64,000 nt of DNA, taken from contig NZ_CP130322.1 of NCBI RefSeq assembly GCF_033025475.1, forward strand, positions 2,106,001-2,170,000, written 5' to 3'. The stretch's first letter is position 1. Every line of letters starts with the position of its first letter. This document shows positions 16,505-25,998 of this stretch, piece by piece. This DNA comes from Sphingomonas sp. C3-2 (GTDB lineage: Bacteria; Pseudomonadota; Alphaproteobacteria; Sphingomonadales; Sphingomonadaceae). A program made the translations under genes and the position numbers. Under the pieces are notes generated by a model that worked only from the letters and a program-made list of their open reading frames with translations, did not search any database and had not been told where the DNA came from.

Positions 16505-18994
16505 ATGGCCGCCACTGGCCCGGGCATGACCGCTGATCTGCCCATCCATGCCGTCCTTCCCGAACTGCTCGATGCGCTGCGGGAGCAGTCCAGCGCGGTG
16601 CTCGTCGCGCCGCCCGGGGCAGGCAAGACGACTGCGGTTGCCCCCGCCCTTTTGAACGAGCCTTGGTGTACGGGGCGTATCCTTTTGCTTTCGCCGCGTC
16701 GTCTGGCCGCGCGCGCCGCTGCCGAGCGCATGGCGCAATTGGCGGGCGAGCCTGTGGGCCGGACGATCGGCTATGCCACCCGCATGGACAGCAAACAGTC
16801 CGCCGCCACGCGGGTGCTGGTGTTGACCGAGGGAATTTTCCGCAATCAGATCCAGGCTGATCCCGAGCTGGATGGCGTGTCCGCCGTGCTGTTCGACGAG
16901 GTGCACGAACGCAGCCTCGACAGCGATTTCGGGCTTGCGCTCGCGCTTGATGCGCAAGGCGGGCTGCGTCCCGATCTGCGTATCGTGGCGATGTCGGCAA
17001 CGCTCGACGGCGCGCGCTTTGCCGCAATGATGGACGGCGCACCGGTGATCGAAAGCGCCGGGCGCAGCCATCCGCTCGAACTGCGCCATGTCGGTCGCAA
17101 GGCCGATGCGCGGATCGAGGATGAAATGGCGGCGGTGATCCGCCGCGCGCTGGCGGACGAAGCGGGCGGGCTGCTCGCATTCCTGCCGGGCGTCGCCGAG
17201 ATCGAGCGCACCGCCGAACGGCTGGCGGGGCTGGGGGCGGATGTGGATCTGCACCGGTTGCACGGCACGCTCGATCCCGCCGCGCAGCGGGCCGCCATTG
17301 CCGCCGCCCCTGCGGGCAAGCGCAAGCTCGTTTTGGCGACGAGCATTGCCGAAACCAGCCTGACGCTCGATGGCGTGCGGATCGTCGTCGATAGCGGTCT
17401 TGCCCGCCGGCCGCGTTATGACCGCGCCGCCGGCATGACGCGGCTGGTGACCGAACGCGCGAGTCAGGCCTCCGCCACCCAGCGCGCGGGGCGTGCGGCG
17501 CGCCAGGCACCGGGGGTTGCGTACAGGCTGTGGGAAGCCGCGGCCACGGCGGGGATGCCGCCCTTCGATCCACCCGAAATCCTCGAAGCCGATCTTTCGG
17601 CGCTGTTGCTCGATTGCGCGCTATGGGGTGTCAGCGATCCGCGCCAATTGAAATGGATCGATCCGCCGCCGCTTCCCGCGATCGCGGAGGCGCGGCACCG
17701 GCTCGAAAGCCTCGGCGCGCTTGATGGCGATGGCAGGCCGACGCCGCATGGCGCCGCCATCGCGCGTCTGCCGCTGCCGCCGCGCATCGCGCATATGATG
17801 GTGGAGGCGGCACGGCTCGGCTGGGCACGGCTGGCGTCGGAAATCGCGGTGTTGCTGTCCGAGCGTGGGCTCGGCGGCACTGATGCCGATCTCCAACTGC
17901 GCCGTCGGCGCTGGCATCAGGAACGGGGCAAGCGGGCAGAGGGCGCACGCCGCCTTGCGGATCGCTGGGCACGCCTTGTGTCATCCACGTCCGACACCGG
18001 CGACGCGGCTGATATCGGCGCGGTCGTTGCGCTGGCCTTTCCCGACCGGCTTGCAAAGCGCCGCGGCGCAGACGGCGCGGACTGGATATCGGTTGGTGGC
18101 CGGGGCTTCCGGCTCGATCCCGCCTCGCCGTTGGCGCGGGAGGAATGGCTGGCCGTTGCCGAGATTCAGGGCGCGGCATCGGGCGCCCGCATCCTTTCGG
18201 CGGCGCCGATCGATTTCGCCATGGTTGAGCAATTGTTCGGCGATCGCATCAGAGTGGGCGCGCATGTCAGCTTCGATCCGGCCAGTGGCGGTGTCCGAAC
18301 GGTGTCGGGCAAATGGCTGGGCGCGGTCCAGTTGGCCAAGGGGCAGGATGCGAAACCCGACCCGGCGGCTGTTGTCGACGCGCTGGTCGATGGCGTGCGC
18401 ACGCACGGACTGCAGCTTCTACCCTGGAGCGCGAACGCGGTGGCGTTGCGCAAGCGCGCGGTCTTTGCGCGGCGCTATGCTCTCGAGCTGGCCGATCTGT
18501 CGGATGAGGCGCTGCTCGCTACGATCGGCGAATGGCTGCCGGTGCTGGTGACCGGTAAGCGCAGGCTGTCGGATATCGATCCGGGGGCGCTCAGCGGTGT
18601 GCTTGATGCGCTGCTCGGCTGGGATGGGCGCAAGCGGGTCGATGTTCTTGCGCCGACCGATTTTGCAAGTCCCGCGGGCAGCCATCATGCGATCGACTAT
18701 GAAGCAGAGGCCGGGCCCACCGTGACCATCCGGGTGCAGGCGCTGTTCGGCTTGTCCGAGCATCCGGCGATTGGCGGCGGCGCAATCCCGCTGGTTCTCA
18801 GCCTGACCTCACCCGCCGGCCGGCCGATCCAGACGACGCGCGACCTGCCCGGATTCTGGTCGGGAAGCTGGATATCGGTCGCCAAGGAAATGCGCGGACG
18901 CTACCCTAAACATCCCTGGCCCGACGACCCGGCTGCAGCCAGTGCAACGCTCAGGACAAAAAAGGCAGATGCCCGGGCGGCAGGCCGCTCTTGA
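16505..18994 (+). CDS. hrpB: ATP-dependent helicase HrpB
   Basis: An 829-residue DExH-box helicase. Walker A APPGAGKTT lies at residues 35-43, the DEVH box at 131-134 followed by ERSLDSD, and SAT at about 160. The C-terminal helicase domain has ATSIAETSLT and QRAGRAAR. Behind it come the HA2 region and the HrpB C-terminal domain ending in RYPKHPWPDDP. HrpB is widespread in proteobacteria; its substrate is not settled. It begins 3 bp after the polyprenyl synthase stop, so the two are likely co-transcribed. Confidence 0.94.
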   Translation: MAATGPGMTADLPIHAVLPELLDALREQSSAVLVAPPGAGKTTAVAPALLNEPWCTGRILLLSPRRLAARAAAERMAQLAGEPVGRTIGYATRMDSKQSAATRVLVLTEGIFRNQIQADPELDGVSAVLFDEVHERSLDSDFGLALALDAQGGLRPDLRIVAMSATLDGARFAAMMDGAPVIESAGRSHPLELRHVGRKADARIEDEMAAVIRRALADEAGGLLAFLPGVAEIERTAERLAGLGADVDLHRLHGTLDPAAQRAAIAAAPAGKRKLVLATSIAETSLTLDGVRIVVDSGLARRPRYDRAAGMTRLVTERASQASATQRAGRAARQAPGVAYRLWEAAATAGMPPFDPPEILEADLSALLLDCALWGVSDPRQLKWIDPPPLPAIAEARHRLESLGALDGDGRPTPHGAAIARLPLPPRIAHMMVEAARLGWARLASEIAVLLSERGLGGTDADLQLRRRRWHQERGKRAEGARRLADRWARLVSSTSDTGDAADIGAVVALAFPDRLAKRRGADGADWISVGGRGFRLDPASPLAREEWLAVAEIQGAASGARILSAAPIDFAMVEQLFGDRIRVGAHVSFDPASGGVRTVSGKWLGAVQLAKGQDAKPDPAAVVDALVDGVRTHGLQLLPWSANAVALRKRAVFARRYALELADLSDEALLATIGEWLPVLVTGKRRLSDIDPGALSGVLDALLGWDGRKRVDVLAPTDFASPAGSHHAIDYEAEAGPTVTIRVQALFGLSEHPAIGGGAIPLVLSLTSPAGRPIQTTRDLPGFWSGSWISVAKEMRGRYPKHPWPDDPAAASATLRTKKADARAAGRS

Positions 18995-19047
18995 CGACTC
19001 CGGTGCTCGTGCGGCACTGGGCATCCAGTTATTTCAAGGAAACGGAC

Positions 19048-19326
19048 ATGGCCGCGCGTATTTTCCAGACTCCCAAGAATGCGATGCAATCGGGCAAGGC
19101 GCTCACGCACCGCTGGGTTCTGGAGTTCGAGCCCGCGGAGCGCAAGGTCGCCGACCCGCTGATGGGCTGGGCTGGCTCGGGCGATACCCAGCAGCAGATC
19201 AAGCTCTATTTCACCGATGTTGAGGGCGCCAAGGCTTATGCTGAACGCGAAGGCCTTGAATATCACGTGATCGCAGCGCCCGAGCGCAAGCTCAAGCTGC
19301 AGGCCTACGCCGACAATTTCCGTTGA
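19048..19326 (+). CDS. NDUFS4-like complex I accessory protein (ETC complex I subunit)
   Basis: A 92-residue protein matching the small alphaproteobacterial homologues of mitochondrial NDUFS4 (the 18 kDa subunit). It starts with an ARIFQTPKNAMQSGKA segment, then W-V-L-E-F-E-P, PLMGWAGSGDTQQQ and Y-H-V-I at the end of the fold. It probably packs on the peripheral arm of NADH:ubiquinone oxidoreductase. AAGGA at 19036-19040 sets the start at ATG 19048; the frame is open from 18991 but that part overlaps HrpB. It is a single gene here, away from the nuo cluster. Confidence 0.92.
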   Translation: MAARIFQTPKNAMQSGKALTHRWVLEFEPAERKVADPLMGWAGSGDTQQQIKLYFTDVEGAKAYAEREGLEYHVIAAPERKLKLQAYADNFR

Positions 19327-19334
19327 TTGATGCG

Positions 19335-19356
19335 CGCGCGCCGGATCAGGCGCGCG
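19335..19356. terminator. GC hairpin at the convergent end of NDUFS4-like and ubiG genes
   Basis: CGCGCGCC (19335-19342) and GGCGCGCG (19349-19356) form an 8-bp stem with a 6-nt loop that overlaps the ubiG stop. There is no U run. Overlap with coding sequence makes this tentative. Confidence 0.3.
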
Positions 19357-20071
19357 TGATCGTCATCAGATAATCCATCGTCGTGTTCTCGCTCAGCACG
19401 AACCCGCGCGTGGGCGAAAAGCTGAGGCCGGTCAGGTCGCGCACCTGAAGCCCGGCCTGCTCGACGATCGCGGTCAGTTCCTCGGGCGTCAGGAACTTAT
19501 TCCAGTCATGCGTCCCCTTGGGGATGCCGCCGATGCTCTCGCCCACCGTGATCAGCGCCAGATGCGACAAATTGGTGCGATTCGGGGTGGACAGGATCAT
19601 GAGCCCGCCGGGCGCCAGCGAATCTGCCAGCCCCGCGATGAACGCCGCCGGGTCGTTCACATGCTCGACCACCTCGAGCGAGGTCACCAGATCGAACTGC
19701 GCGCCCTCCAGCGATTCGACCCCGCCATGGCGATAATCGATCGACAGTCCTGATTGTTCGGCATGCAGCCGCGCCGCCGCGATATTTTCGCGCGCCGCAT
19801 CGAAACCCGAAACCGCCGCACCCATGCGCGCCAGCGGCTCGCACAACAGCCCCGCGCCGCAACCCATGTCGAGCGCGCGCTTGCCTTTCAGCGCGTGGCG
19901 ATCATGCTCATCCAGCTGCCAATGCTGGTCAACGGCGTCGCGGATATAGCCCAGGCGCACGGGATTGAGCTGGTGGAGCATCGCCGAGGACCCCTTCGGA
20001 TCCCACCATTCGGCCGCCATCTTGCCGAAATGCGCGGCCTCGTCCGGATTGATCGTTGTTGCGTTTGCCAT
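19346..20071 (-). CDS. ubiG: UbiG, ubiquinone O-methyltransferase
   Basis: A 241-residue SAM-dependent methyltransferase that performs both O-methylations in ubiquinone synthesis. The N terminus has FGKMAAEWWDPKG and MLHQLNPVRLGYI, both UbiG hallmarks. Motif I is LDMGCGAG (67-74), post-I has DAARENI, and TSLEVVEHV is motif II. The tail ENTTMDYL matches the family's DVNYM(L)-type end. The protein is peripheral on the inner membrane. It is divergent from lysC with 67 bp between them. Confidence 0.95.
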   Translation of the reverse strand: MANATTINPDEAAHFGKMAAEWWDPKGSSAMLHQLNPVRLGYIRDAVDQHWQLDEHDRHALKGKRALDMGCGAGLLCEPLARMGAAVSGFDAARENIAAARLHAEQSGLSIDYRHGGVESLEGAQFDLVTSLEVVEHVNDPAAFIAGLADSLAPGGLMILSTPNRTNLSHLALITVGESIGGIPKGTHDWNKFLTPEELTAIVEQAGLQVRDLTGLSFSPTRGFVLSENTTMDYLMTITRA

Positions 20072-20138
20072 GGGTCGTCCCTATCAGGGCCGCGCCTTTT
20101 GACCAAAGGGCTTTTCAGGAAATTTCCGGGAAGTTTGC

Positions 20139-21401
20139 ATGGCCCGTATCGTAATGAAATTCGGCGGCACCTCGATGGCCGGGATCGAGCGGATCCGCAA
20201 TGTCGCGGCGCTCGTTCAGCGCGAGGTAAACGCTGGCAATGAAGTCGCGGTTGTCGTGTCGGCCATGGCCGGCGAAACCGATCGTCTTGTCAATTTCTGC
20301 CGCGAGGCATCGTCGCTTTATGACCCCGCCGAATATGACGTGGTGGTGGCAAGCGGCGAACAGGTGACGAGCGGCCTGCTGGCGATCACGCTGCAGGCGA
20401 TGGGCGTCAATGCGCGCAGCTGGCTCGGCTGGCAACTGCCGATCCGTACCACCGATCGCCATGCCTCGGCGCGCATCGAAACCATCGATACGGACAAGCT
20501 GATTGCCGCCATGCAGTCGGGCCAGGTCGCCGTCATTCCGGGTTTCCAGGGAATGACCGAAGAAAGCCGTATCACCACGCTCGGCCGTGGTGGATCGGAT
20601 ACCTCGGCGGTCGCGGTCGCAGCGGCCGTGAAGGCCGACCGGTGCGACATCTATACCGATGTCGACGGCGTTTACACCACCGATCCGCGCATTGTGCCCC
20701 GGGCGCGCAAGCTGCAAAAGGTGACGTACGAAGAAATGCTCGAGCTTGCGAGCGTCGGTGCCAAGGTGCTCCAGACGCGCTCGGTCGGGCTGGCGATGAA
20801 GGAAGGCGTGCGCATTCAGGTGCTGTCGTCCTTCGATGCGCCCACGGATAATGAACTGCCGGGGACCCTGATCGTCGGCGATGATGAGATTGAGGACAAC
20901 GAGATGGAACGCCAACGCATCACCGGCATCGCGCTTGACCGCAACGAAGCAAAGATCACGCTGACCGACGTTCCCGACAAGCCGGGCGGCGTTGCCTCGA
21001 TCTTCGGTCCGCTGGCCGACAGCAACATCAACGTCGATGTGATCGTGCAGAATATCGCGCACGAAACCGGCTCGACCGACGTCACCTTCACGGTGCCCGG
21101 CGCCGAACTGGCGCGCGCGATCGACACGCTGGAAAAGTCGAAGGACACGATCGGCTATGCCGAGCTGAAGCACGACACCAAGATCTGCAAGGTCTCGATC
21201 GTCGGCGTCGGCATGCGCAGCCATCCGGGCGTCGCGGCCGCGATGTTCCAGGCGCTGGCCGATCGCGGAATCAACATTCAGGCGATCGCCACCTCCGAAA
21301 TCAAGGTTTCGGTGCTGATCCAGGAAGAATATGCTGAGCTTGCGGTGCGTGTGCTGCACACCACCTATGGCCTTGACGCACCGGAGTCCGTCGAAGCGTG
21401 A
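20139..21401 (+). CDS. lysC: Aspartate kinase
   Basis: A 420-residue enzyme that phosphorylates aspartate, the first step to lysine, methionine, threonine and diaminopimelate. The kinase domain opens with KFGGTSMAG (K7 onward) and contains GRGGSDTSAVA and YTDVDGVYTTDPR. Two C-terminal ACT domains follow (about 265-415), including VPDKPGGVAS and STSEIKVS-like TSEIKVSVLI, giving feedback control by lysine and/or threonine. Its last bases overlap the start of the next gene by 4 bp, so both are translated as one unit. The lysC-ptsP neighbourhood recurs in alphaproteobacteria. Confidence 0.96.
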   Translation: MARIVMKFGGTSMAGIERIRNVAALVQREVNAGNEVAVVVSAMAGETDRLVNFCREASSLYDPAEYDVVVASGEQVTSGLLAITLQAMGVNARSWLGWQLPIRTTDRHASARIETIDTDKLIAAMQSGQVAVIPGFQGMTEESRITTLGRGGSDTSAVAVAAAVKADRCDIYTDVDGVYTTDPRIVPRARKLQKVTYEEMLELASVGAKVLQTRSVGLAMKEGVRIQVLSSFDAPTDNELPGTLIVGDDEIEDNEMERQRITGIALDRNEAKITLTDVPDKPGGVASIFGPLADSNINVDVIVQNIAHETGSTDVTFTVPGAELARAIDTLEKSKDTIGYAELKHDTKICKVSIVGVGMRSHPGVAAAMFQALADRGINIQAIATSEIKVSVLIQEEYAELAVRVLHTTYGLDAPESVEA

Positions 21402-22417
21402 GCGCCGGTCGCGACCGTCTTGCCCGGCTGATGGCCAGAGGCGCCGAGTTTCTTGGCTGCGAGGTCGCCATTCTTGGCGGCGCGATGAGCTGGATTTCGG
21501 AGCGCAACCTGGTCTCGGCCATCTCCAATGCCGGCGGGTTCGGTGTCATTGCCTGTGGTGCGATGACGCCGGAACTGCTCGACACGGAAATCGCGGCAAC
21601 CAAGGAAAAGACCGACAAGCCGTTCGGCGTCAACCTCATCACCATGCACCCGCAGCTGTTCGAGCTGATCGAGATCTGCGGCAAGCACAAGGTGGGGCAT
21701 GTCGTGCTTGCGGGCGGCCTGCCGCCGGCAGGCGCGCTGGATGCGATCAAGGCACATGGTGCCAAGGTGATCTGTTTCGCGCCGGCGCTCGCGCTCGCCA
21801 AGAAGCTGATCCGCTCGGGCGTCGATGCAATCGTGATCGAGGGGATGGAAGCCGGCGGCCATGTCGGTCCGGTCTCCACCTCGGTCCTCGCGCAGGAAAT
21901 GCTGCCCGAAATCGCCGATCTGGTTCCCGTCTTCGTGGCGGGCGGGATCGGCAAGGGGCAGGCGATCGCCAGCTATCTTGAAATGGGCGCCGCCGGGGTT
22001 CAGCTGGGCACGCGCTTCGTGTGCGCAACCGAATGCATCGCGCATCCCAACTTCAAGAAGGCGTTCATCCGGGCCTCGGCGCGTGACGCCATCACCAGCG
22101 TTCAGATCGATCCGCGTCTGCCGGTCATCCCGGTACGCGCGCTGCGCAACGCGGAGATGGAAGCCTTTGCCGCCAAGCAGCGCGAAGTCGCGCAGGCGCT
22201 TGATGCAGGCAAGGTCGACATGGGCGCCGCCCAGCTCGAGATCGAACATTACTGGGCCGGTGCGCTGCGCCGCGCCGTGATCGAAGGCGATGTCGAGAGC
22301 GGCTCCGTCATGGCGGGCCAGTCGGTCGGCATGGTGAAGAGCGAAGAGCCGGTTGCGACGATCATCAGCGCGCTGATGGACGAAGCCGCCGATACGCTGG
22401 CGGCACGCCACGCTTGA
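21398..22417 (+). CDS. Nitronate monooxygenase / FabK-like FMN protein
   Basis: A 339-residue TIM-barrel flavoprotein of the 2-nitropropane dioxygenase / enoyl-reductase FabK group. Visible landmarks are the N-terminal LGGAMSWISERNLVSAISNAG-type segment, PFGVNLI, the central EGMEAGGHVGP and the phosphate-binding VFVAGGIG followed by GAAGVQLGTRF. Such proteins oxidise nitronates or reduce enoyl groups with FMN, and motifs alone cannot decide which. It begins at GTG 21398 inside the last codons of lysC, which implies translational coupling to an amino-acid biosynthesis gene; the reason is not obvious. The terminator at 22456-22498 ends the unit. Confidence 0.88.
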   Translation: MSAGRDRLARLMARGAEFLGCEVAILGGAMSWISERNLVSAISNAGGFGVIACGAMTPELLDTEIAATKEKTDKPFGVNLITMHPQLFELIEICGKHKVGHVVLAGGLPPAGALDAIKAHGAKVICFAPALALAKKLIRSGVDAIVIEGMEAGGHVGPVSTSVLAQEMLPEIADLVPVFVAGGIGKGQAIASYLEMGAAGVQLGTRFVCATECIAHPNFKKAFIRASARDAITSVQIDPRLPVIPVRALRNAEMEAFAAKQREVAQALDAGKVDMGAAQLEIEHYWAGALRRAVIEGDVESGSVMAGQSVGMVKSEEPVATIISALMDEAADTLAARHA

Positions 22418-22455
22418 ATGCGCTGCGCCGACAGGCGCGGTGGATAAGGAATTGG

Positions 22456-22498
22456 CCCGGCCGATCACGCTCCAACGAGCGGTATCGGCCGGGTTTTT
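22456..22498 (+). terminator. Intrinsic terminator after lysC and nitronate monooxygenase genes
   Basis: A perfect 10-bp stem, CCCGGCCGAT (22456-22465) and ATCGGCCGGG (22484-22493), is followed by TTTTT. It lies 39 bp after the stop at 22417. Confidence 0.9.
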
Positions 22499-22652
22499 CT
22501 TGTGCGCTAGGGCGCGGCAATAGGCATAATTGGTAGAAATGGGCCATTTTGTCGGTCAAATGCCGATGGTTTGATTTGTCCGGGCCGGTGAAATTGTTGT
22601 CGCCTCATATGGCATCGTCGTTGGAAAATGGGCGAAAATTCTGATAGCGCTC

Positions 22653-24941
22653 ATGAGGATGGCTCTCTCGACAACGTCCACCGCAGGCGCGTCCGCGCGC
22701 GAAATTCTGAAGCGCCTCCACGATGTGATGGCGTCGCGAAACAACGCCCAGGCCAAGCTGAACCAGGTGGTGAACATCGTCGGCGAGGCGCTCGCCTCCG
22801 AGGTGTGTTCAATCTACCTGCTCCGCGAGGGGGTGCTTGAGCTTTTCGCGACGCGCGGCCTCAACCAGGAAGCCGTCCACGTCACCAAGCTGGCGTTCGG
22901 CGAAGGCCTGATCGGCAAGATTGCCGAGAATGTCGAAACGCTGAACCTCGACGAGGCGGCGAGCCACCCGGATTTCGCCTACAAGCCCGAAACCGGTGAA
23001 GAACTTTTCCACAGCTTTGCGGGCGTCCCCATCGTCCGCCGCGAGGAAGCGGTGGGCGTTCTTTCCATCCAGCATGCCGAACCGCGCAAATATGACGATG
23101 TCGTCATCGAGGCGCTTCAGACGGTTGCGATGGTGCTTTCCGAATTGATCGGCAATGCCGGGTTGGTCGACGAACGCGCGGGCGCGGTCGGGCGAATCCA
23201 CGACACCCAGCCGATGCGCCTGACGGGGCTGAAGCTGGTTGAGGGGATGGCACACGGCGTTGCGGTCTATCACCAGCCGCGCATCACGATCGAACATACC
23301 GTCGCAGAGGATATCGAGGCGGAACGGCACCGCGTCTATTCGGCGTTCGACAAGATGCGCGATCAGATCGACCGCATGGCGAGCCAGGCCGAATTCGGCG
23401 GCGGCGAGCACCAGGAGGTGCTCGAGATGTACAAGATGTTCGCCTATGACGAGGGGTGGTCGCGCCGGATCAACGAGGCGATCGACAGCGGCCTGACCGC
23501 CGAAGCCGCTATTGAGCGCGTACAGCAGCGCACACGTATGCGCATGCGCCAGATCGACGATCCGTTGCTTGCCGACCGGATGCACGATCTTGAGGATCTG
23601 TCCAACCGGCTGTTGCGCATCGTCTCGGGGCAGCTCGGGTCTGCTGCGCAATTGGGATTGCGACAGGATACGATCCTAATCGCGCGCAATCTGGGGCCGG
23701 CGGAGCTTCTGGAATATGACCGCCGTCGTCTGAAGGGCGTGATCCTCGAGGAAGGCTCGCTCACCGCGCACGTCACGATCGTGGCGCGCGCCATGGGCGT
23801 GCCCGTGCTCGGGCGCGTCGCCAATGTGCGCCGGATGATCGGGGAGGGCGATTCCGTCCTGCTTGATGGCGCGAACGGCACGCTCTTCGTGCGTCCGACG
23901 CCCTCGATGCAGGAAGCGTTCGACGCCAAGCTGACGCTCAACCAGAAACGCCGCGCCGCCTTTGCCGCCATGCGCGATCAGCCTTCGATGACGAAGGACG
24001 GTGTTCCGATTGCGCTCATGGTGAATGCCGGGCTGCGCGACGATGTCTCCGCGCTCGATGTGACCGGCGCCGACGGCATCGGGCTTTTCCGCACCGAATT
24101 CCAGTTTCTCGTCTCGGCCACGTTGCCGCAGCGTGAGCGGCAGCAGCGCCTGTACCGCGACGTGCTTGATGCCGCTGGCGAGCGGCCCGTGGTGTTTCGC
24201 ACCGTCGATATCGGCGGAGACAAGGCGCTCCCCTATATGCGTCAGGATGAGGCGGTTGAGGAAAACCCCGCCATGGGCTGGCGTGCGCTGCGCGTTGCGC
24301 TGGAACGCAATGGCCTGATGAAGGCGCAGGCGCGCGCGCTCATCGAGGCCGCCGCCGGTCGGGTGCTCAACGTGATGTTCCCGATGGTTTCCGAACCCTG
24401 GGAGTTCGACGAGGCCAAGGCGTTGTTCGAGGCGCAGCGGGCATGGGTGGCCTCGCGTGGGCGGATGCTGCCCGCGAACATTCGCTACGGCGCGATGCTT
24501 GAAGTGCCCGCAATTGCGGAAAGCCTCGATCTGCTGCTCCCGAACATCGATTTCCTGTCGATCGGAACCAACGACCTTACCCAGTTCCTTTTCGCGGCTG
24601 ATCGTGCCCATCCCAAGCTAGCAGAGCGCTATGACTGGCTCTCGCCTGCTATTTTGCGTTTCCTGCGCCGCGTGATCGCGCCCACCAAACAGGCCGGCGT
24701 GCCGGTGACGGTATGCGGCGAGATGGGTGGGCGTACGCTTGAGGCGATGGCGCTGATCGGTCTCGGGATTGAACGGCTTTCGATCACGCCCGCAGCCATC
24801 GGCCCCGTCAAGGCGATGCTGCGCACGCTCGACCGGGCAAAGCTTCAGGCTGAAATGCCAGGCTGGCTCGATCGTCCCCCGCGCGACATGCGGGCAACAT
24901 TGTCCGACTGGGCGGCTGCCAACGGCGTTGAAATTGCTTGA
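22653..24941 (+). CDS. ptsP: PTS-Ntr enzyme I (phosphoenolpyruvate-protein phosphotransferase)
   Basis: A 762-residue cytoplasmic protein with an N-terminal GAF domain (about 10-165) fused to PTS enzyme I. H373 in SLTAHVTIVARAMG is the phospho-histidine. The PEP-binding barrel has IGLFRTEFQFL and FRTVDIGGDK. C688 in VTVCGEMGGR is the active-site cysteine. GAF-containing enzyme I is the nitrogen-PTS form that responds to glutamine and 2-oxoglutarate and passes phosphate to NPr and EIIA-Ntr. This protein carries no sugar-specific domain. ATG 22653 and ATG 22659 are both possible. It follows lysC, as in related bacteria. Confidence 0.95.
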   Translation: MRMALSTTSTAGASAREILKRLHDVMASRNNAQAKLNQVVNIVGEALASEVCSIYLLREGVLELFATRGLNQEAVHVTKLAFGEGLIGKIAENVETLNLDEAASHPDFAYKPETGEELFHSFAGVPIVRREEAVGVLSIQHAEPRKYDDVVIEALQTVAMVLSELIGNAGLVDERAGAVGRIHDTQPMRLTGLKLVEGMAHGVAVYHQPRITIEHTVAEDIEAERHRVYSAFDKMRDQIDRMASQAEFGGGEHQEVLEMYKMFAYDEGWSRRINEAIDSGLTAEAAIERVQQRTRMRMRQIDDPLLADRMHDLEDLSNRLLRIVSGQLGSAAQLGLRQDTILIARNLGPAELLEYDRRRLKGVILEEGSLTAHVTIVARAMGVPVLGRVANVRRMIGEGDSVLLDGANGTLFVRPTPSMQEAFDAKLTLNQKRRAAFAAMRDQPSMTKDGVPIALMVNAGLRDDVSALDVTGADGIGLFRTEFQFLVSATLPQRERQQRLYRDVLDAAGERPVVFRTVDIGGDKALPYMRQDEAVEENPAMGWRALRVALERNGLMKAQARALIEAAAGRVLNVMFPMVSEPWEFDEAKALFEAQRAWVASRGRMLPANIRYGAMLEVPAIAESLDLLLPNIDFLSIGTNDLTQFLFAADRAHPKLAERYDWLSPAILRFLRRVIAPTKQAGVPVTVCGEMGGRTLEAMALIGLGIERLSITPAAIGPVKAMLRTLDRAKLQAEMPGWLDRPPRDMRATLSDWAAANGVEIA

Positions 24942-25044
24942 GGGTTTCAAAAACCGCGATGGGGTGGGCCGCTCGCATTGACATACCGGCCTCGCCAATG
25001 TGACATGCGCGCCACGGCGCCACATCAGATAAGCATTGGGTGAA

Positions 25045-25914
25045 ATGACGGAGCAATTCGAAACCGCAGGACATAACCCGGTTTCCGGTACGGTGGGACA
25101 GCGTCTTGCGGCGGCACGCCATGCCGCCAAGCTCGATCTTTCCGATATTGCCGCGCGGACGCGTATTCCGCAGCGTCATCTGGAGGCACTGGAAGAGGGG
25201 CGCTACAGCGATCTTCCCGCCATCACTTATTGCACCGGCTTCACCAAGGCCTATGCCCGTGCGCTGGGGCTCGATGAAGTGGCGCTGGCGCGTGATATCC
25301 GCAACGAGCTGTCCGCGATTGGCGGCGCGTCGACGCGCGAATCCGAATATTTCGAGCCCGTCGATCCGGCACGTGTCGCGCCGCGTGGGCTGGTCTGGAC
25401 GATCGTGGTCATTGCGGCGGTTCTGCTTGCCGGGTACGGCGTGATCCGCGCCGGGCTGCTCGATGGCCTGGGCGGCCGTGACCCGATGGCGGTGGCTGCG
25501 GGCACCAGCGAATTCGCCAATGAGGCCGAGAATGCGCAGGCGGCGGCCCCCGCTGCGGCACCGGCGACGCCGCAACAGGCTGCGCCGCTTTCCGGCACCG
25601 TCCTGCTGACCGCGACCGATGAAATCTGGCTTCGCATCTATCAGCCCGATGGCAAGCGCCTGCTCGAAAAGACCATGAAGGCGGGTGAAAGCTGGCAGGT
25701 GCCGGGCGATGCCGTTGATCCGATGATCCTGACGGGGCGTCCCAATGTGCTGCGGGTGACGGTTGGTGGCCGTGAAGTCGCGCCGCTGGGCCCGCCCGAG
25801 CGGACCATTTCGAATGTCGGCGTCAGTGCCAAGGCGCTTGCCGCGCGCGCTGCTACCGATGCGGCGGCGCCCGCACCGGGCGTTCAGCCGGCCAACACCA
25901 TCGCCCAGCCGTGA
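25045..25914 (+). CDS. RodZ-like helix-turn-helix membrane protein
   Basis: A 289-residue protein. Residues about 15-80 form an HTH_25 domain (VGQRLAAARHAAKLDLSDIAA split over two helices, RIPQRHLEALEEG, ITYCTGFTKAYAR) of the type that binds MreB in RodZ. One transmembrane helix follows at about 115-135 (WTIVVIAAVLLAGYGVI). An Ala/Pro/Gln-rich linker leads to a C-terminal periplasmic DUF4115 domain (ATDEIWLRIYQPDG to VLRVTVGGREV). A role in rod-shape and cell-wall machinery is likely. An in-frame TTG at 25036 is an alternative start. It lies upstream of the cpoB-like gene on the same strand. Confidence 0.87.
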   Translation: MTEQFETAGHNPVSGTVGQRLAAARHAAKLDLSDIAARTRIPQRHLEALEEGRYSDLPAITYCTGFTKAYARALGLDEVALARDIRNELSAIGGASTRESEYFEPVDPARVAPRGLVWTIVVIAAVLLAGYGVIRAGLLDGLGGRDPMAVAAGTSEFANEAENAQAAAPAAAPATPQQAAPLSGTVLLTATDEIWLRIYQPDGKRLLEKTMKAGESWQVPGDAVDPMILTGRPNVLRVTVGGREVAPLGPPERTISNVGVSAKALAARAATDAAAPAPGVQPANTIAQP

Positions 25915-25998
25915 AGGCAAGCGCCGTTCGGCCCTTGAGGGACGTACGGCGCCTTACCTATAAGGTGGGTGAGATTGCGTTATCGGAGACGAGTGAAC

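Noticed and set aside
15098..17263. A 721-codon minus-strand frame ending in chorismate mutase
   Set aside because: Only the last 94 residues match a family. The rest is antisense to the polyprenyl synthase and HrpB and has no signature, so it is not a fusion.
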